DNA from: Chitinophaga costaii
GTDB taxonomy: Bacteria > Bacteroidota > Bacteroidia > Chitinophagales > Chitinophagaceae
NCBI RefSeq assembly: GCF_900094705.1
Contig: NZ_FMAR01000003.1
Coordinates: forward strand, 62,001-126,000
Direction: 5' to 3'
Length of the DNA stretch: 64,000 nt
Shown here piece after piece: positions 45,477 to 54,118 of this stretch. The position numbers were made by a program, and so were the translations under genes. The notes beneath the pieces are model-generated. The model made no database searches. It was given only the letters and a program-made list of their open reading frames with translations, and had not been told where the DNA came from. Numbering within the stretch: the stretch's first letter is position 1; the number at the start of each line of letters is the position of its first letter.

Positions 45477-45484
45477 CAAAGATA
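45477..45484 (-). promoter_or_regulatory. -7 promoter box of pyrD
   Basis: On the minus strand TATCTTTG, an exact TAnnTTTG match, seven bases from the pyrD ATG. It decides the start codon in favour of 45469. Confidence 0.6.
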
Positions 45485-45592
45485 GAGAATCAGCGACAAG
45501 CATCCCTCCCTTTTGGCCAACTGTTTTTTATTCACAATTTTAAGGGCCTGTTTGGCTATTGCCATTATGCCATTAATTTAGCGGGGATTTCT

Positions 45593-46153
45593 ATGTTATC
45601 GCTTACTGCTTTTGAAACCATTTTTAAAACGCACCATGCACATTGCCTGGCCTTTGCCGCCCAATACACAGGGAGCCGGTATGAGGCAGAAGAGGTAGTG
45701 CAACAGGTGTTTTTAAATATTTGGGAGAAGCGGGATAACATTGAGATTGCCGGTCCGGAGAAGTCTTACCTCTTTACAGCCATTCGCAATGTAGCTATTT
45801 CCCGCTGGCGCAAGCAAAGTGCCCAAACCCTGCGGGAAACGGCCTTTGGCCAATTGCAACCGGTAGTGGCCGATGCAGTACTGCCCGGTAAAGAACTGGA
45901 AGCCTCCTTACACAAGGCCCTGGACAAGCTGCCCGAGCGATGCCGGGAAGTATTTCTCCTGAGCCGTCAGCAACAATTAAAATATGCCGAGATTGCAGCC
46001 GTGATGGGTATCGCCGTGAAAACGGTAGAGAACCAAATGGGTAAGGCTTTGAAGATATTACACAATGAACTACGGGAATACCTGCCCGCCGAGCGTCATG
46101 GCCAGTTGCCCTTGCGCCCGGAAAGCAGGGATAAGCCTGGTCAGCAAAATTAA
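45593..46153 (+). CDS. ECF RNA polymerase sigma factor (Bacteroidota sigma-70 family)
   Basis: 186 residues. Region 2 ('FETIFKTHHAHCLAFAAQYTGSRYEAEEVVQQVFLNIWEKR', about 5-45) and region 4 ('LDKLPERCREVFLLSRQQQLKYAEIAAVMGIAVKTVENQMGKAL', about 110-155) are clear, without regions 1 or 3. The ATG at 45593 is chosen over an upstream one at 45413 because it gives the usual ECF length and starts just before region 2. A FecR anti-sigma gene follows 130 bases later. TAATTTAG at 45573-45580 is a one-mismatch promoter box. Confidence 0.92.
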   Translation: MLSLTAFETIFKTHHAHCLAFAAQYTGSRYEAEEVVQQVFLNIWEKRDNIEIAGPEKSYLFTAIRNVAISRWRKQSAQTLRETAFGQLQPVVADAVLPGKELEASLHKALDKLPERCREVFLLSRQQQLKYAEIAAVMGIAVKTVENQMGKALKILHNELREYLPAERHGQLPLRPESRDKPGQQN

Positions 46154-46283
46154 CACAAGGCTGAAAAGCCCTGTAAACAAGGATTTAACATAACAATGCC
46201 GCTTATTTAACAAATCACGGTCCCCGTAACGTAGGGGGAGGAGGAGTGAAAATGCGTCTTTAAATTGTAATTAAGCACTCACC

Positions 46284-47258
46284 ATGGATATGCGTTCCCA
46301 AGACATACCGTACGACTTGCTGGCCGAGTACTTGCTGGAAACAGCAAGCCCGGAGGCGCAAGCCCGTGTGGCCGAATGGCTGGCCGCCGATCCGGCAAAT
46401 ACGGCTGTTTTATCATCCCTGGAAGCTTTACTGCGTCCCCTTCCGATGGAGCCAGTTACGCCTGCCCAAACACAAAGTGCCTGGAATCGTCTTTCCGCTG
46501 CCATGGCACAAGAAACAATTAATAATACCCTTCCTGGTAAAAAGGTAACGCCCATTTCTCACCCCATTTCCCGCTGGCAGTGGGCGGCTATGCTGGCATT
46601 GCTGCTAGGTGCAGGCTGGTGGCTTACGCAGGAACACCGTTCCGGCGCTATTTCCGGACCTAGTTTTACTAAATTGAAAGATGGCAGCCAGGTACAACTG
46701 GATTCCAGTGCCTCGCTGGAAGTAACCGCCGCAGACGATGAGGGCAAACATGGCCGCAACGTGCATTTTCTGGGCAAAGGTGCTTTTAACGTAGTGAAGC
46801 GTAACACGCCTTTCATTGTACGCCTGGGTAAAATGGAAATTCATTCCGTAAGTTCACGCTTTGTGGTAGATTATGAACCACAGGTAGCCGGCTTGCGCGT
46901 ACACGTACGCAATGGCCAGGTAATGGTAGTAGATCGTGATAATAACGACAGCGTGATGCTTTCCGACGGTATGTTACTGGCCTATAATACCCTGACCGAT
47001 AAGTATCGCGTAGGGGAACACGTGGCCGATATGGATCATCATAAGCTGGTATTTAAAGATATTCCTCTTTCTTCTGTACTCAGTACCGTGGAAACCATGT
47101 ACGACATACAAGTGGCTGTTACAGATTCTTCCCGTATGAATACCCCCGTAACGGCCACCTTCACGGATGAAACGGTAGACAACGTGATGGAATCTGTATC
47201 TACGATGACCAACACCCAGCTGCAAAAAGTAGACGGACAATCTTACCGTATCAAATAA
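46284..47258 (+). CDS. FecR family anti-sigma factor
   Basis: A 324-residue inner-membrane protein. The cytoplasmic N-terminal part (about 1-95) would hold the sigma factor. One transmembrane helix ('WQWAAMLALLLGAGWWL', about 98-115) is followed by the periplasmic FecR domain ('FTKLKDGSQVQLDSSASLEV', 'VHFLGKGAFNVVKRNTPFIVRLGKMEIHSVSSRFVV') and a C-terminal STN-like DUF4974 domain ('FKDIPLSSVLSTVETMYDIQVAV'). In such systems a TonB receptor with an N-terminal STN domain triggers release of the sigma factor; none is adjacent here. Confidence 0.92.
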   Translation: MDMRSQDIPYDLLAEYLLETASPEAQARVAEWLAADPANTAVLSSLEALLRPLPMEPVTPAQTQSAWNRLSAAMAQETINNTLPGKKVTPISHPISRWQWAAMLALLLGAGWWLTQEHRSGAISGPSFTKLKDGSQVQLDSSASLEVTAADDEGKHGRNVHFLGKGAFNVVKRNTPFIVRLGKMEIHSVSSRFVVDYEPQVAGLRVHVRNGQVMVVDRDNNDSVMLSDGMLLAYNTLTDKYRVGEHVADMDHHKLVFKDIPLSSVLSTVETMYDIQVAVTDSSRMNTPVTATFTDETVDNVMESVSTMTNTQLQKVDGQSYRIK

Positions 47259-47453
47259 TTGTGGCAAGATCCTGTCAGTTACCCTCCGGCTTGTTTCAAT
47301 AACACGTTGAGATTCCTTGTATCCTTCCTCCAAATATTTAATCCCTCCGGCCAATAATTCAGCGATATTTCTTGGATTTACCATAATTAATGTTCATTTT
47401 TACGTAGTCTACCAGTTTTATAGGGTAATTATTCCCGCCGGTACTTTTTAAAT

Positions 47454-48554
47454 ATGAACATGGAACCAGCCATCAAACAGGAAGTTTTGCCCGGAGACGG
47501 ACAACCTAATGCCAACGGAGCGCAAGATGCAGGCGCCACCACTCCTGCCGGTAGTGCTTCCGGAGAAGCTATTGCGCCACCTCCATCTGCTGCCAATGCC
47601 GGTTCGGTGGCTGCGGCCATAGCAGAAGGCATACCTGGCCCGGTTATCATCCCGCCTCCGCCCAAAGCGGTAAAAATCCGTATCCGCCTTGTATGGGCTG
47701 CGTTGCTTGCCGTGGCTGCGATTGCAGGGATACTGGCATGGCTAAATGTAGAAGGCTTTCGTACGGAAGTAGAAAATATTGATCCTCAATTTTATTATTT
47801 TCTCTTTGCAGGCTTTGTATTCGCCATGATAGACGGGGCTATTGGCATGTCTTATGGCGTAACCTCCATTGCATTTTCGCAGTTCATGGGCATCAGCCAG
47901 GCGGCAGCCAGTACGGGCGTGCATTTATCGGAGATCCTGAGTAATGGGATAGCCGGCTGGATGCATTGGCGTATGCACAACATCAACAAGCGGCTTTTTA
48001 TTTTGTTGGTTATCCCGGGTAGCATTGGTGCCGTGCTGGGGGCTTATATTTTGTCCAACCTGGAACATTACAGTATATACATGAAGCCTTTCGTATCTGC
48101 GTACACGTTATTTCTCGGGATATTGATCGTTACCAAATCATTCAACATAAAACGAAAACAGCGCCTCAAAAAGATACGCCAGGTGCGGCTCCTGGGTTTG
48201 GGCGGTGGATTTATTGACGCCATAGGCGGGGGAGGATGGGGCTCCATTGTACTTTCCGCGCTGATAGCCGGTGGCCGTAACCCACGCACCGCGCTGGGCA
48301 CGGTGAAGCTGAGCCGTTTTTTCATAGCTATCCTTTCTTCCATTACTTTCATATTAGCCCTAAATAAAAATATTCCCTGGAGTGCTGTATTAGGTCTGGT
48401 TATTGGCAGTGCCGTGGCATCGCCTATTGCGGCGCGGGTGTCTAATAAAATTTCGGCCAAGACCATCATGGTCGCCGTAGGTATCATCGTTATCCTGGTG
48501 AGCTTGTGGAGTATTTATAACGCGGTGAAAAAGCTGGCCGGCTTACATGCATAA
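47454..48554 (+). CDS. TauE/SafE family permease with Ala/Pro-rich N-terminal extension
   Basis: 366 residues. The first 65 or so are low-complexity, rich in Ala, Pro and Gly, and cytoplasmic by charge. A TM helix ('WAALLAVAAIAGILAWL') and the TauE/SafE core follow, with signatures 'FAMIDGAIGMSYGVTSIAF' and 'LGGGFIDAIGGGGWGSIVLSALI'. The family moves sulfite or related organic anions. It resembles the permease at 30277-31068 only at family level. It stands alone, with no evident promoter. Confidence 0.85.
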   Translation: MNMEPAIKQEVLPGDGQPNANGAQDAGATTPAGSASGEAIAPPPSAANAGSVAAAIAEGIPGPVIIPPPPKAVKIRIRLVWAALLAVAAIAGILAWLNVEGFRTEVENIDPQFYYFLFAGFVFAMIDGAIGMSYGVTSIAFSQFMGISQAAASTGVHLSEILSNGIAGWMHWRMHNINKRLFILLVIPGSIGAVLGAYILSNLEHYSIYMKPFVSAYTLFLGILIVTKSFNIKRKQRLKKIRQVRLLGLGGGFIDAIGGGGWGSIVLSALIAGGRNPRTALGTVKLSRFFIAILSSITFILALNKNIPWSAVLGLVIGSAVASPIAARVSNKISAKTIMVAVGIIVILVSLWSIYNAVKKLAGLHA

Positions 48555-48744
48555 CGAGCAGGATTATTTCATTGCTCATACCCTCAAAATCTGACAGGTG
48601 TGAGTTTTCCATGTTTTCTTTTTTTTTAAATATAAGCGCCTGCTGCGTTGTGGATTTGCGTACCTCTTTACTACTAGCTAACATTTGCATCTGCCCGGAT
48701 GATGTTGTATTTTCAGCAGTTTAACCAATGCCATCCACGTTGCC
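48555..48744. other. Intergenic stretch before the arginase pseudogene
   Basis: No gene is supported. TAACATTTG near 48678-48686 resembles a promoter box with one extra base and may be the old promoter of the pseudogene. Confidence 0.35.
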
Positions 48745-49455
48745 TTACTTCGTGTACTCATCAATGCTCCGTATAACCATTGCTTGCAGGCAACCGCGCC
48801 GGGCAAGGAGAGCCTGGTGTGCGCAGTTTGCCGGAACACCTGCAATAATTTGATTTGGCCAGGCGTTGAGGCGCATCGCACACCCATTAGCTGGAGTTAC
48901 CATACCATAATGACATAGCCCCTGCAACCCCTGTGCGCAATGCTGCCGATATACAAGGCTATAGCATTGTACTGGCCCAGCAGCTACAGGCAGCCGTACA
49001 AGCGGGTGAACAGGCCCTTGTGATCGAAGGCGATTGCAGTATTCTCCTTGGCTGTGTGCTGGGGCTAAAAGTTTGCGGCCAATACGGGCTTTTTTTCCTG
49101 GATGGCCATACCTACTACCAGGGGTCGGAACACTCCGGAACGGCCGGCGCGCATGGCCCTGGTACTGGCAACGGGCCATGGTAAGGAAAAGCTGGCCAAC
49201 ATGCACGGCTATGTGCCATATACCTGGATGTGTATGTGCATAATTACCATAGCATGCCTTGTGTAGATGCACCGGCACCGGATGGATTATCCTATACGGA
49301 ACTGCGGGCGGCGTTGCTGCCATTGCTATCGTAGCCGGGCTGCAGGGGGGGGATAGACATTCCCATCCTGGATATACTACACTCCACCTGCAAGGGCGGT
49401 ATGTATCGGCCTTCGTAGCGCATTTACCGGCATCTTACAGGACGCGGCCATGGCG
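48745..49455 (+). pseudogene. Arginase/formimidoylglutamase-family pseudogene
   Basis: Conserved arginase-family segments appear in order but in different frames. They are 'VLINAPYNHCLQATAPGKE' (from 48754), 'PGVRSLPEHLQ' (frame shifted at about 48810, then a stop), 'VRNAADIQGY' to 'EGDCSILLGCVLGLK' and 'YGLFFLDGHTYY' (48933 to about 49120), 'ALVLATGHGKEKLANMHGY' (shifted again), 'LDVYVHNYHSMPCVDAP' with 'GLSYTELRAALLPLLS' (shifted, stop), and 'GRYVSAFVAHL' near 49400. At least four frameshifts and several stops are needed. The usual metal motif DGHADF has become DGHTYY, losing its Asp. It cannot encode a working ureohydrolase. Confidence 0.85.
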
Positions 49456-49522
49456 GTGCTGTAAAAAAAATTGTTGTAATATTGATGGTGGCACAATGCC
49501 TTGATAACTTAAGCAGTCAAGA

Positions 49523-50533
49523 ATGGATGATATCAATATAAAAAAACTTGCAAAAGACCTGAACCTGAGTACCTCCACCATTTCCAGGGCTTTCCGGGGC
49601 AATAGCGATATCAGCCAGGCCACTAAAGAGCGTATTCTTGCCAAGGCCAAAGAACTAAATTATCAGCCCAACCTATACGCCAGTAATCTGCGTGAAAAGA
49701 AAAGCAAAACCATTGCGGTGATCATGCCAGAACTGGCCAACAATTTTTTCTCCGAAGCAGTGAATGGCATAGAGCGGGTGGCCCGCGATAATGGTTATCA
49801 TACGCTGCTTTATGTAACCGACGACGATTATCAAAAAGAAGTAGCCATCATCGACGACCTGTCTAATGGCCGGGTAGATGGCATCATCATGTCTGCCTCC
49901 GGAGAGGCCAATGACCACAACTATCTCAGTAAGCTTAAAAAGAAAAAGATACCCCTGGTTTTCTTTGACCGCGTGTACGACGATGTGGATGTAGCTAAAG
50001 TAACGACAAACGATTATGCCAGCAGCTTTGAAGGCACCAAGCACCTCATTGAAAGGGGGTGTAAAAAAATAGTATTCCTGGTCATCAACAAAAGCCTGTC
50101 TATCGGGAAAATGCGTATGCAGGGATATGTGGATGCGCTGCGGGAAGCAGGCATTACCTACCGGCAGGACTGGGTAATAGATTGCAGCAACGACCGGGAG
50201 GAAAGTATATCCATTTTAACCCAAGTACTGACCACCATAAAGCCTGATGGTATTTTTGCCTCCGTTGAGCGCCTGGCCATGGCTTCTTACTATGCCTGTC
50301 ATAAATTGGAAGTGAAAATTCCTGAGCAGGTGAAGGTGATTAGTTATTCCAGCCTGGAAATTGCGCCCTTGCTCAATCCTTCCCTCACCACCATCACGCA
50401 GCCTGCGGGCAGCATAGGCACCGAAGCGGCGCGGCTGCTCTTTAAGACCCTGGAGGCGGCAGAGCCTGCCCTGGTGCGGGATCACCTGGTATTAACTTCC
50501 AAAATTATCCAACGCCGGTCCACAGGAGTGTAA
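49523..50533 (+). CDS. LacI/GalR family transcriptional regulator
   Basis: 336 residues. An N-terminal helix-turn-helix ('NIKKLAKDLNLSTSTISRAFRGNSDIS', residues 5-31) and hinge helix ('NYQPNLYASNLREKKSKTIAVIMPEL') are followed by a periplasmic-binding-protein-like sugar domain. It lies 615 bases upstream of the starch-type susC in the same direction and is the obvious candidate regulator of that locus, in place of the SusR type known from Bacteroides. A 26-base palindrome with an ACCGGT core, a plausible operator, lies between them. Confidence 0.93.
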   Translation: MDDINIKKLAKDLNLSTSTISRAFRGNSDISQATKERILAKAKELNYQPNLYASNLREKKSKTIAVIMPELANNFFSEAVNGIERVARDNGYHTLLYVTDDDYQKEVAIIDDLSNGRVDGIIMSASGEANDHNYLSKLKKKKIPLVFFDRVYDDVDVAKVTTNDYASSFEGTKHLIERGCKKIVFLVINKSLSIGKMRMQGYVDALREAGITYRQDWVIDCSNDREESISILTQVLTTIKPDGIFASVERLAMASYYACHKLEVKIPEQVKVISYSSLEIAPLLNPSLTTITQPAGSIGTEAARLLFKTLEAAEPALVRDHLVLTSKIIQRRSTGV

Positions 50534-50723
50534 ATTTATTATTGTTGTTTCTTTGTTAGAAACCGCTATCATACCGGGGCGTAGCAGTCCTCATTTAACC
50601 TGATCTTTCCTGTTTTTAGTAAAACGATTTAGTTTCAATCCTTCGTAATAGCAACGGGCTTTTCCTGAATTTTAGGGTATGGCACACGTGCATCCTTCAC
50701 AAAAAAAATTGTGCGTTAAAGTC

Positions 50724-50753
50724 TTGGTAAAACCAGTTTTTTTTCTACTTTAG
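50724..50753 (+). promoter_or_regulatory. Promoter of the starch utilisation locus
   Basis: TTG (50724-50726) and TACTTTAG (50746-50753, one mismatch to TAnnTTTG) are separated by 19 bases, the usual Bacteroidota spacing. Transcription would start near 50760, inside the CACGTTATGAA word. Confidence 0.55.
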
Positions 50754-50756
50754 CAG

Positions 50757-50767
50757 CACGTTATGAA
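50757..50767 (+). repeat. CACGTTATGAA element, copy 4
   Basis: Exact copy lying at the predicted transcription start and five bases before the operator-like palindrome. Confidence 0.6.
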
Positions 50768-50771
50768 AAAT

Positions 50772-50797
50772 CGGGAACGATACCGGTAACGTTCCCG
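50772..50797 (+). promoter_or_regulatory. 26-base palindrome, probable LacI-type operator
   Basis: CGGGAACG (50772-50779) and CGTTCCCG (50790-50797) are perfect inverted repeats around TACCGGTA (50781-50788), itself palindromic. Only the A/A pair at 50780 and 50789 breaks the symmetry. The central CG and ACCGGT core suit LacI/GalR operators. It lies just after the predicted start site, where a repressor would block transcription. No T run follows, so a terminator is less likely. Confidence 0.55.
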
Positions 50798-51148
50798 GTC
50801 TTCAATCCGCCTTTTCTGGAAAAGATTGGATGGGCGCATTTCACGGTGATTAAACAGCATTTTTCAAATCTAAAACAACAACAGATAACGATTAACGCAG
50901 CTATTATCCGGGTAATAAGGCCCGTTACAGTCATCCCGACCGCAACCCAACGTCTTTGCAAGCCTGGCAATGTTGCTTCCACCACGTATGTAAGGGCGCA
51001 GCGCTGATCCGCCTCCCGCCATTTTGTTGCATCTTTTTAAACTTCGACGTTTTACCACGTGCCGGTGTTACTGCCCTGCCGGGGCTAGCGTAGCTATTTC
51101 CGAAAAGGCCGGTCACCGATAACTATTACCAACTAAAAGACTTTTTAC

Positions 51149-54100
51149 ATGAAAAAAAGTATCCTGTTCAAATATGGATGGCTGCTATGTTTTATGCTGA
51201 TGTCCCTGTACACCTATGCGCAGTCGGGTAGCATCAGCGGGCGTGTTGCCGACGATACCGGCCAGCCGCTTCCGGGGGCTACGCTGGTGGTTGCGGGTAC
51301 TACCAAAAACACCCAGACAGATGGCAGCGGCAACTTTCACCTCGCCGGCCTGTCACCAGGCAATATCACCCTGGAAGTACATTACATCGGTTACCAAACA
51401 CTGAAGCAGCCGGTAACAGTAACTGCGGGCAATGTGGTGTTGAACATAGTATTAGTTACTGACCAACAGGGGCTGAATGAAGTAGTGGTAATTGGTTATG
51501 GTACGGCCAAGAAATCGGACGTAACGGGGGCTATTGCCACGATCAGCACCAAAGACTTTAACAAAGGTGCTATCACTACCCCCGACCAGCTCATCACCGG
51601 TAAGGTGGCTGGCGTAACACTTACCAACAATGGTGGCGCGCCCGGCGCGGGCAGCACCATCCGTATACGCGGGGGCGCTTCCCTGAACGCGTCGAACGAT
51701 CCGCTGATCGTGATAGATGGGGTGCCTATTGATAATAATACCATTACAGGGTCGTCCAACATCTTAAGCTTTATTAATCCTAATGATATTGAATCTTTCA
51801 ACGTATTGAAAGATGCATCGGCCACCGCTATCTTCGGATCACGCGCATCCAATGGGGTGATCCTCATTACCACTAAGAAAGGCGTAGCCGGCAATAAACT
51901 GCGTGTAGATTTCAGTACCGTGAACTCGCTTTCGGTAAAAGAAGGAGAGGTCAAAGTTTTAAATGCCAACCAATTTCGCAACGCTGTGCAAACCCGCAAC
52001 CCTTCCCAGGCCTACCTGCTGGGTAATGCAAACACCAACTGGCAAGACGAAATTTACCAAACGGCGTTTGCGACCGATAATAACCTGAGCCTGAGCGGCG
52101 GCATTAAACATTTGCCCTACCGTATATCCTTCGGGTATACCAACCAGGATGGTATTCTCAAAACTTCCAACCTGGACCGCCAATCAGTGGCCCTGAACCT
52201 GTCGCCAAAATTTTTCAAGGATCATTTGGTAGTAGATGTAAACTTTAAGGGTACTACGCAGAAAACCCGCTTTGCCGATCAGGGTGCAGTGAATGCGGCC
52301 GTAGCGTTTGATCCTACCCAACCTGTTTACCAGCCGGGCAATAAATTTGGTGGTTACTTTGAATGGGCCGATACCGCAGCGGCATCCGGCATCTCCAACC
52401 TGGCCACCCGCAATCCCCTGGGCATTTTAGAAGAGCAACATAACCAGGCCCGCGTAAATCGCGCTATTGCCAATATTAAACTGGATTATAGCATGCACTT
52501 CCTGCCGGAACTGCACGCTGTACTGAATGTGGGTGCCGACTATTCCAAAAGTAAGGGCACCAACACCTTCCCACCAGATGCTGGATCTGCCGTGATCAAT
52601 GGTGGTCAATACATTGCTTTCTCCCAGGAAAAACATAACAAACTACTGGACTTTTACCTGGCTTATTCCAAAGAGCTGAAAGGAATCCATAGCCACATCG
52701 ATGCAACGGCGGGTTATTCGTACCAAGACTTTTGGCGCAGTGAGCCTGCTTATCCTAACCTGAACACGGCGGGTGATACTATCTCTGCTGCCGGTGTGCC
52801 AGTGAAGACACAGAATACATTGCTTTCTTACTTTGGGCGTGTTACTTATTCTTTCCAGGATAAATACCTGCTCACCGGTACCATACGCCGGGATGGTTCT
52901 TCCCGCTTCCTCCAACATTGGGGTACCTTCCCCTCTGTGGCGGCTGCCTGGCGCATTGGTCAGGAAAATTTCCTGAAAAATTCTAAAGCGGTATCCGACC
53001 TGAAATTGCGCCTGGGCTACGGCATCACGGGGCAGCAGGATATTGGCAGCGATTACAGTTATCTGCCGGCTTACACCATTGGCGCGGGTACAGCCGCTTA
53101 CCAGTTTGGCAACGACTTCATTACTACCCTTCGTCCTGAAGGTTATGACGCCAACATCAAATGGGAGCAAACTGCAACGTATAATGCGGGCATAGACTAT
53201 GGTTTCCTGAATGGCCGCATTACGGGCGCTATTGATTATTACTATAAGAAAACGAAAGACCTGCTTAGCCAGGTGCCGGTGGCATCCGGCTCTAACCTCA
53301 CCAATCAGATTTACACCAACGTAGGTAATATCACGACCAAGGGGATTGAGTTTACCGTGAATGCCGGCATTATTGAAACCAACAAATTTACTTGGAATGC
53401 AGGGTTCAACATCAGCTACAACAACATAGAAATTACGAACCTGAGCAAAGTAAAAGGCAATAACCCCATCATCCAGGTGGGTGGTATTTCCGGTGGCACC
53501 GGCGATATGGTGCAGGTGCATAAAGTAGGCTATGCACCGTATTCTTTTTACCTGTACCAACAGGTGTACGATAAAAATGGTAAACCCATTGAAGGCGCGT
53601 ATGTAGACCGGAATAAAGACTCCTCCATCACGGCGTCTGACCTGGTGGTGAATAAATCGCCTAACCCGAAAGTAACGATGGGCTTTAACTCCACCTTTAC
53701 CTACGCGGCCTGGAGCCTTGCCTTTTCGCTGCGCGCCAACCTGGGTAACTATGTGTATAATAACATTGCCTCCAACTTTGGTACTTATGCCAACATTGCG
53801 CCAGGCAAATACCTGAGCAATGCTACTTCCGATGTCTTGAACACACAGTTCTCCCAGTATCAGCGCATTTCTGATTACTACCTGGACAACGCCTCCTTCC
53901 TGCGTATGGACAACCTGAGTGTAGGGTATGACTTTGGTAAGATACATAAGAAAGTAGACCTGCGTATTACGGCCAGTGCGCAAAACCTGTTCGTGATCAC
54001 CAAGTATTCGGGCCTTGATCCGGAGATTTACAGTGGTATAGACGACAAATTTTATCAGCGTCCGCGTACCTACTCACTGGGTGTTAATCTGGGTTTCTAA
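51149..54100 (+). CDS. susC: SusC-like TonB-linked outer membrane maltodextrin importer
   Basis: 983 residues. A signal peptide ('MLMSLYTYAQ') is followed by a carboxypeptidase-regulatory-like domain ('SISGRVADDTGQPLPGATLVV'), the TonB box region 'LNEVVVIGYGT', a plug domain ('LITGKVAGVTLTNNGG', 'IVIDGVPIDNN', 'NDIESFNVLKDASATAIFG') and a beta barrel ending 'YSLGVNLGF'. SusD, SusE, GH13, GH65 and pgmB genes follow, so starch or maltodextrin is the likely substrate. There is no STN domain. SusD starts 18 bases after the stop. Confidence 0.95.
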   Translation: MKKSILFKYGWLLCFMLMSLYTYAQSGSISGRVADDTGQPLPGATLVVAGTTKNTQTDGSGNFHLAGLSPGNITLEVHYIGYQTLKQPVTVTAGNVVLNIVLVTDQQGLNEVVVIGYGTAKKSDVTGAIATISTKDFNKGAITTPDQLITGKVAGVTLTNNGGAPGAGSTIRIRGGASLNASNDPLIVIDGVPIDNNTITGSSNILSFINPNDIESFNVLKDASATAIFGSRASNGVILITTKKGVAGNKLRVDFSTVNSLSVKEGEVKVLNANQFRNAVQTRNPSQAYLLGNANTNWQDEIYQTAFATDNNLSLSGGIKHLPYRISFGYTNQDGILKTSNLDRQSVALNLSPKFFKDHLVVDVNFKGTTQKTRFADQGAVNAAVAFDPTQPVYQPGNKFGGYFEWADTAAASGISNLATRNPLGILEEQHNQARVNRAIANIKLDYSMHFLPELHAVLNVGADYSKSKGTNTFPPDAGSAVINGGQYIAFSQEKHNKLLDFYLAYSKELKGIHSHIDATAGYSYQDFWRSEPAYPNLNTAGDTISAAGVPVKTQNTLLSYFGRVTYSFQDKYLLTGTIRRDGSSRFLQHWGTFPSVAAAWRIGQENFLKNSKAVSDLKLRLGYGITGQQDIGSDYSYLPAYTIGAGTAAYQFGNDFITTLRPEGYDANIKWEQTATYNAGIDYGFLNGRITGAIDYYYKKTKDLLSQVPVASGSNLTNQIYTNVGNITTKGIEFTVNAGIIETNKFTWNAGFNISYNNIEITNLSKVKGNNPIIQVGGISGGTGDMVQVHKVGYAPYSFYLYQQVYDKNGKPIEGAYVDRNKDSSITASDLVVNKSPNPKVTMGFNSTFTYAAWSLAFSLRANLGNYVYNNIASNFGTYANIAPGKYLSNATSDVLNTQFSQYQRISDYYLDNASFLRMDNLSVGYDFGKIHKKVDLRITASAQNLFVITKYSGLDPEIYSGIDDKFYQRPRTYSLGVNLGF

Positions 54101-54118
54101 TCATTCAAAAAGCAAGTC

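Larger units (their letters stand above)
50534..51148 (+). other. Regulatory region upstream of the starch-type susC
   Basis: 615 bases without a gene. It holds a promoter-like pair at 50724-50753, the CACGTTATGAA word at 50757-50767 and a 26-base palindrome at 50772-50797. The remaining 350 bases form a long leader in which I see no further clear motif. Confidence 0.55.

Noticed and set aside
45413..45592. 60-codon N-terminal extension of the ECF sigma factor
   Set aside because: It overlaps the divergent pyrD coding region and its promoter, and would put region 2 far from the N-terminus.
47274..47384. Minus-strand frame beginning 'MVNPRNIAELLAGGIKYLEEG', which reads like a protein N-terminus
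   Set aside because: After about 37 codons it continues antisense through fecR to 46974. It could be the stub of a lost gene, but nothing recognisable supports this.
52643..53983. Long minus-strand open frame (446 codons)
   Set aside because: It lies wholly antisense to susC and reflects codon bias in that gene; no domain is visible.
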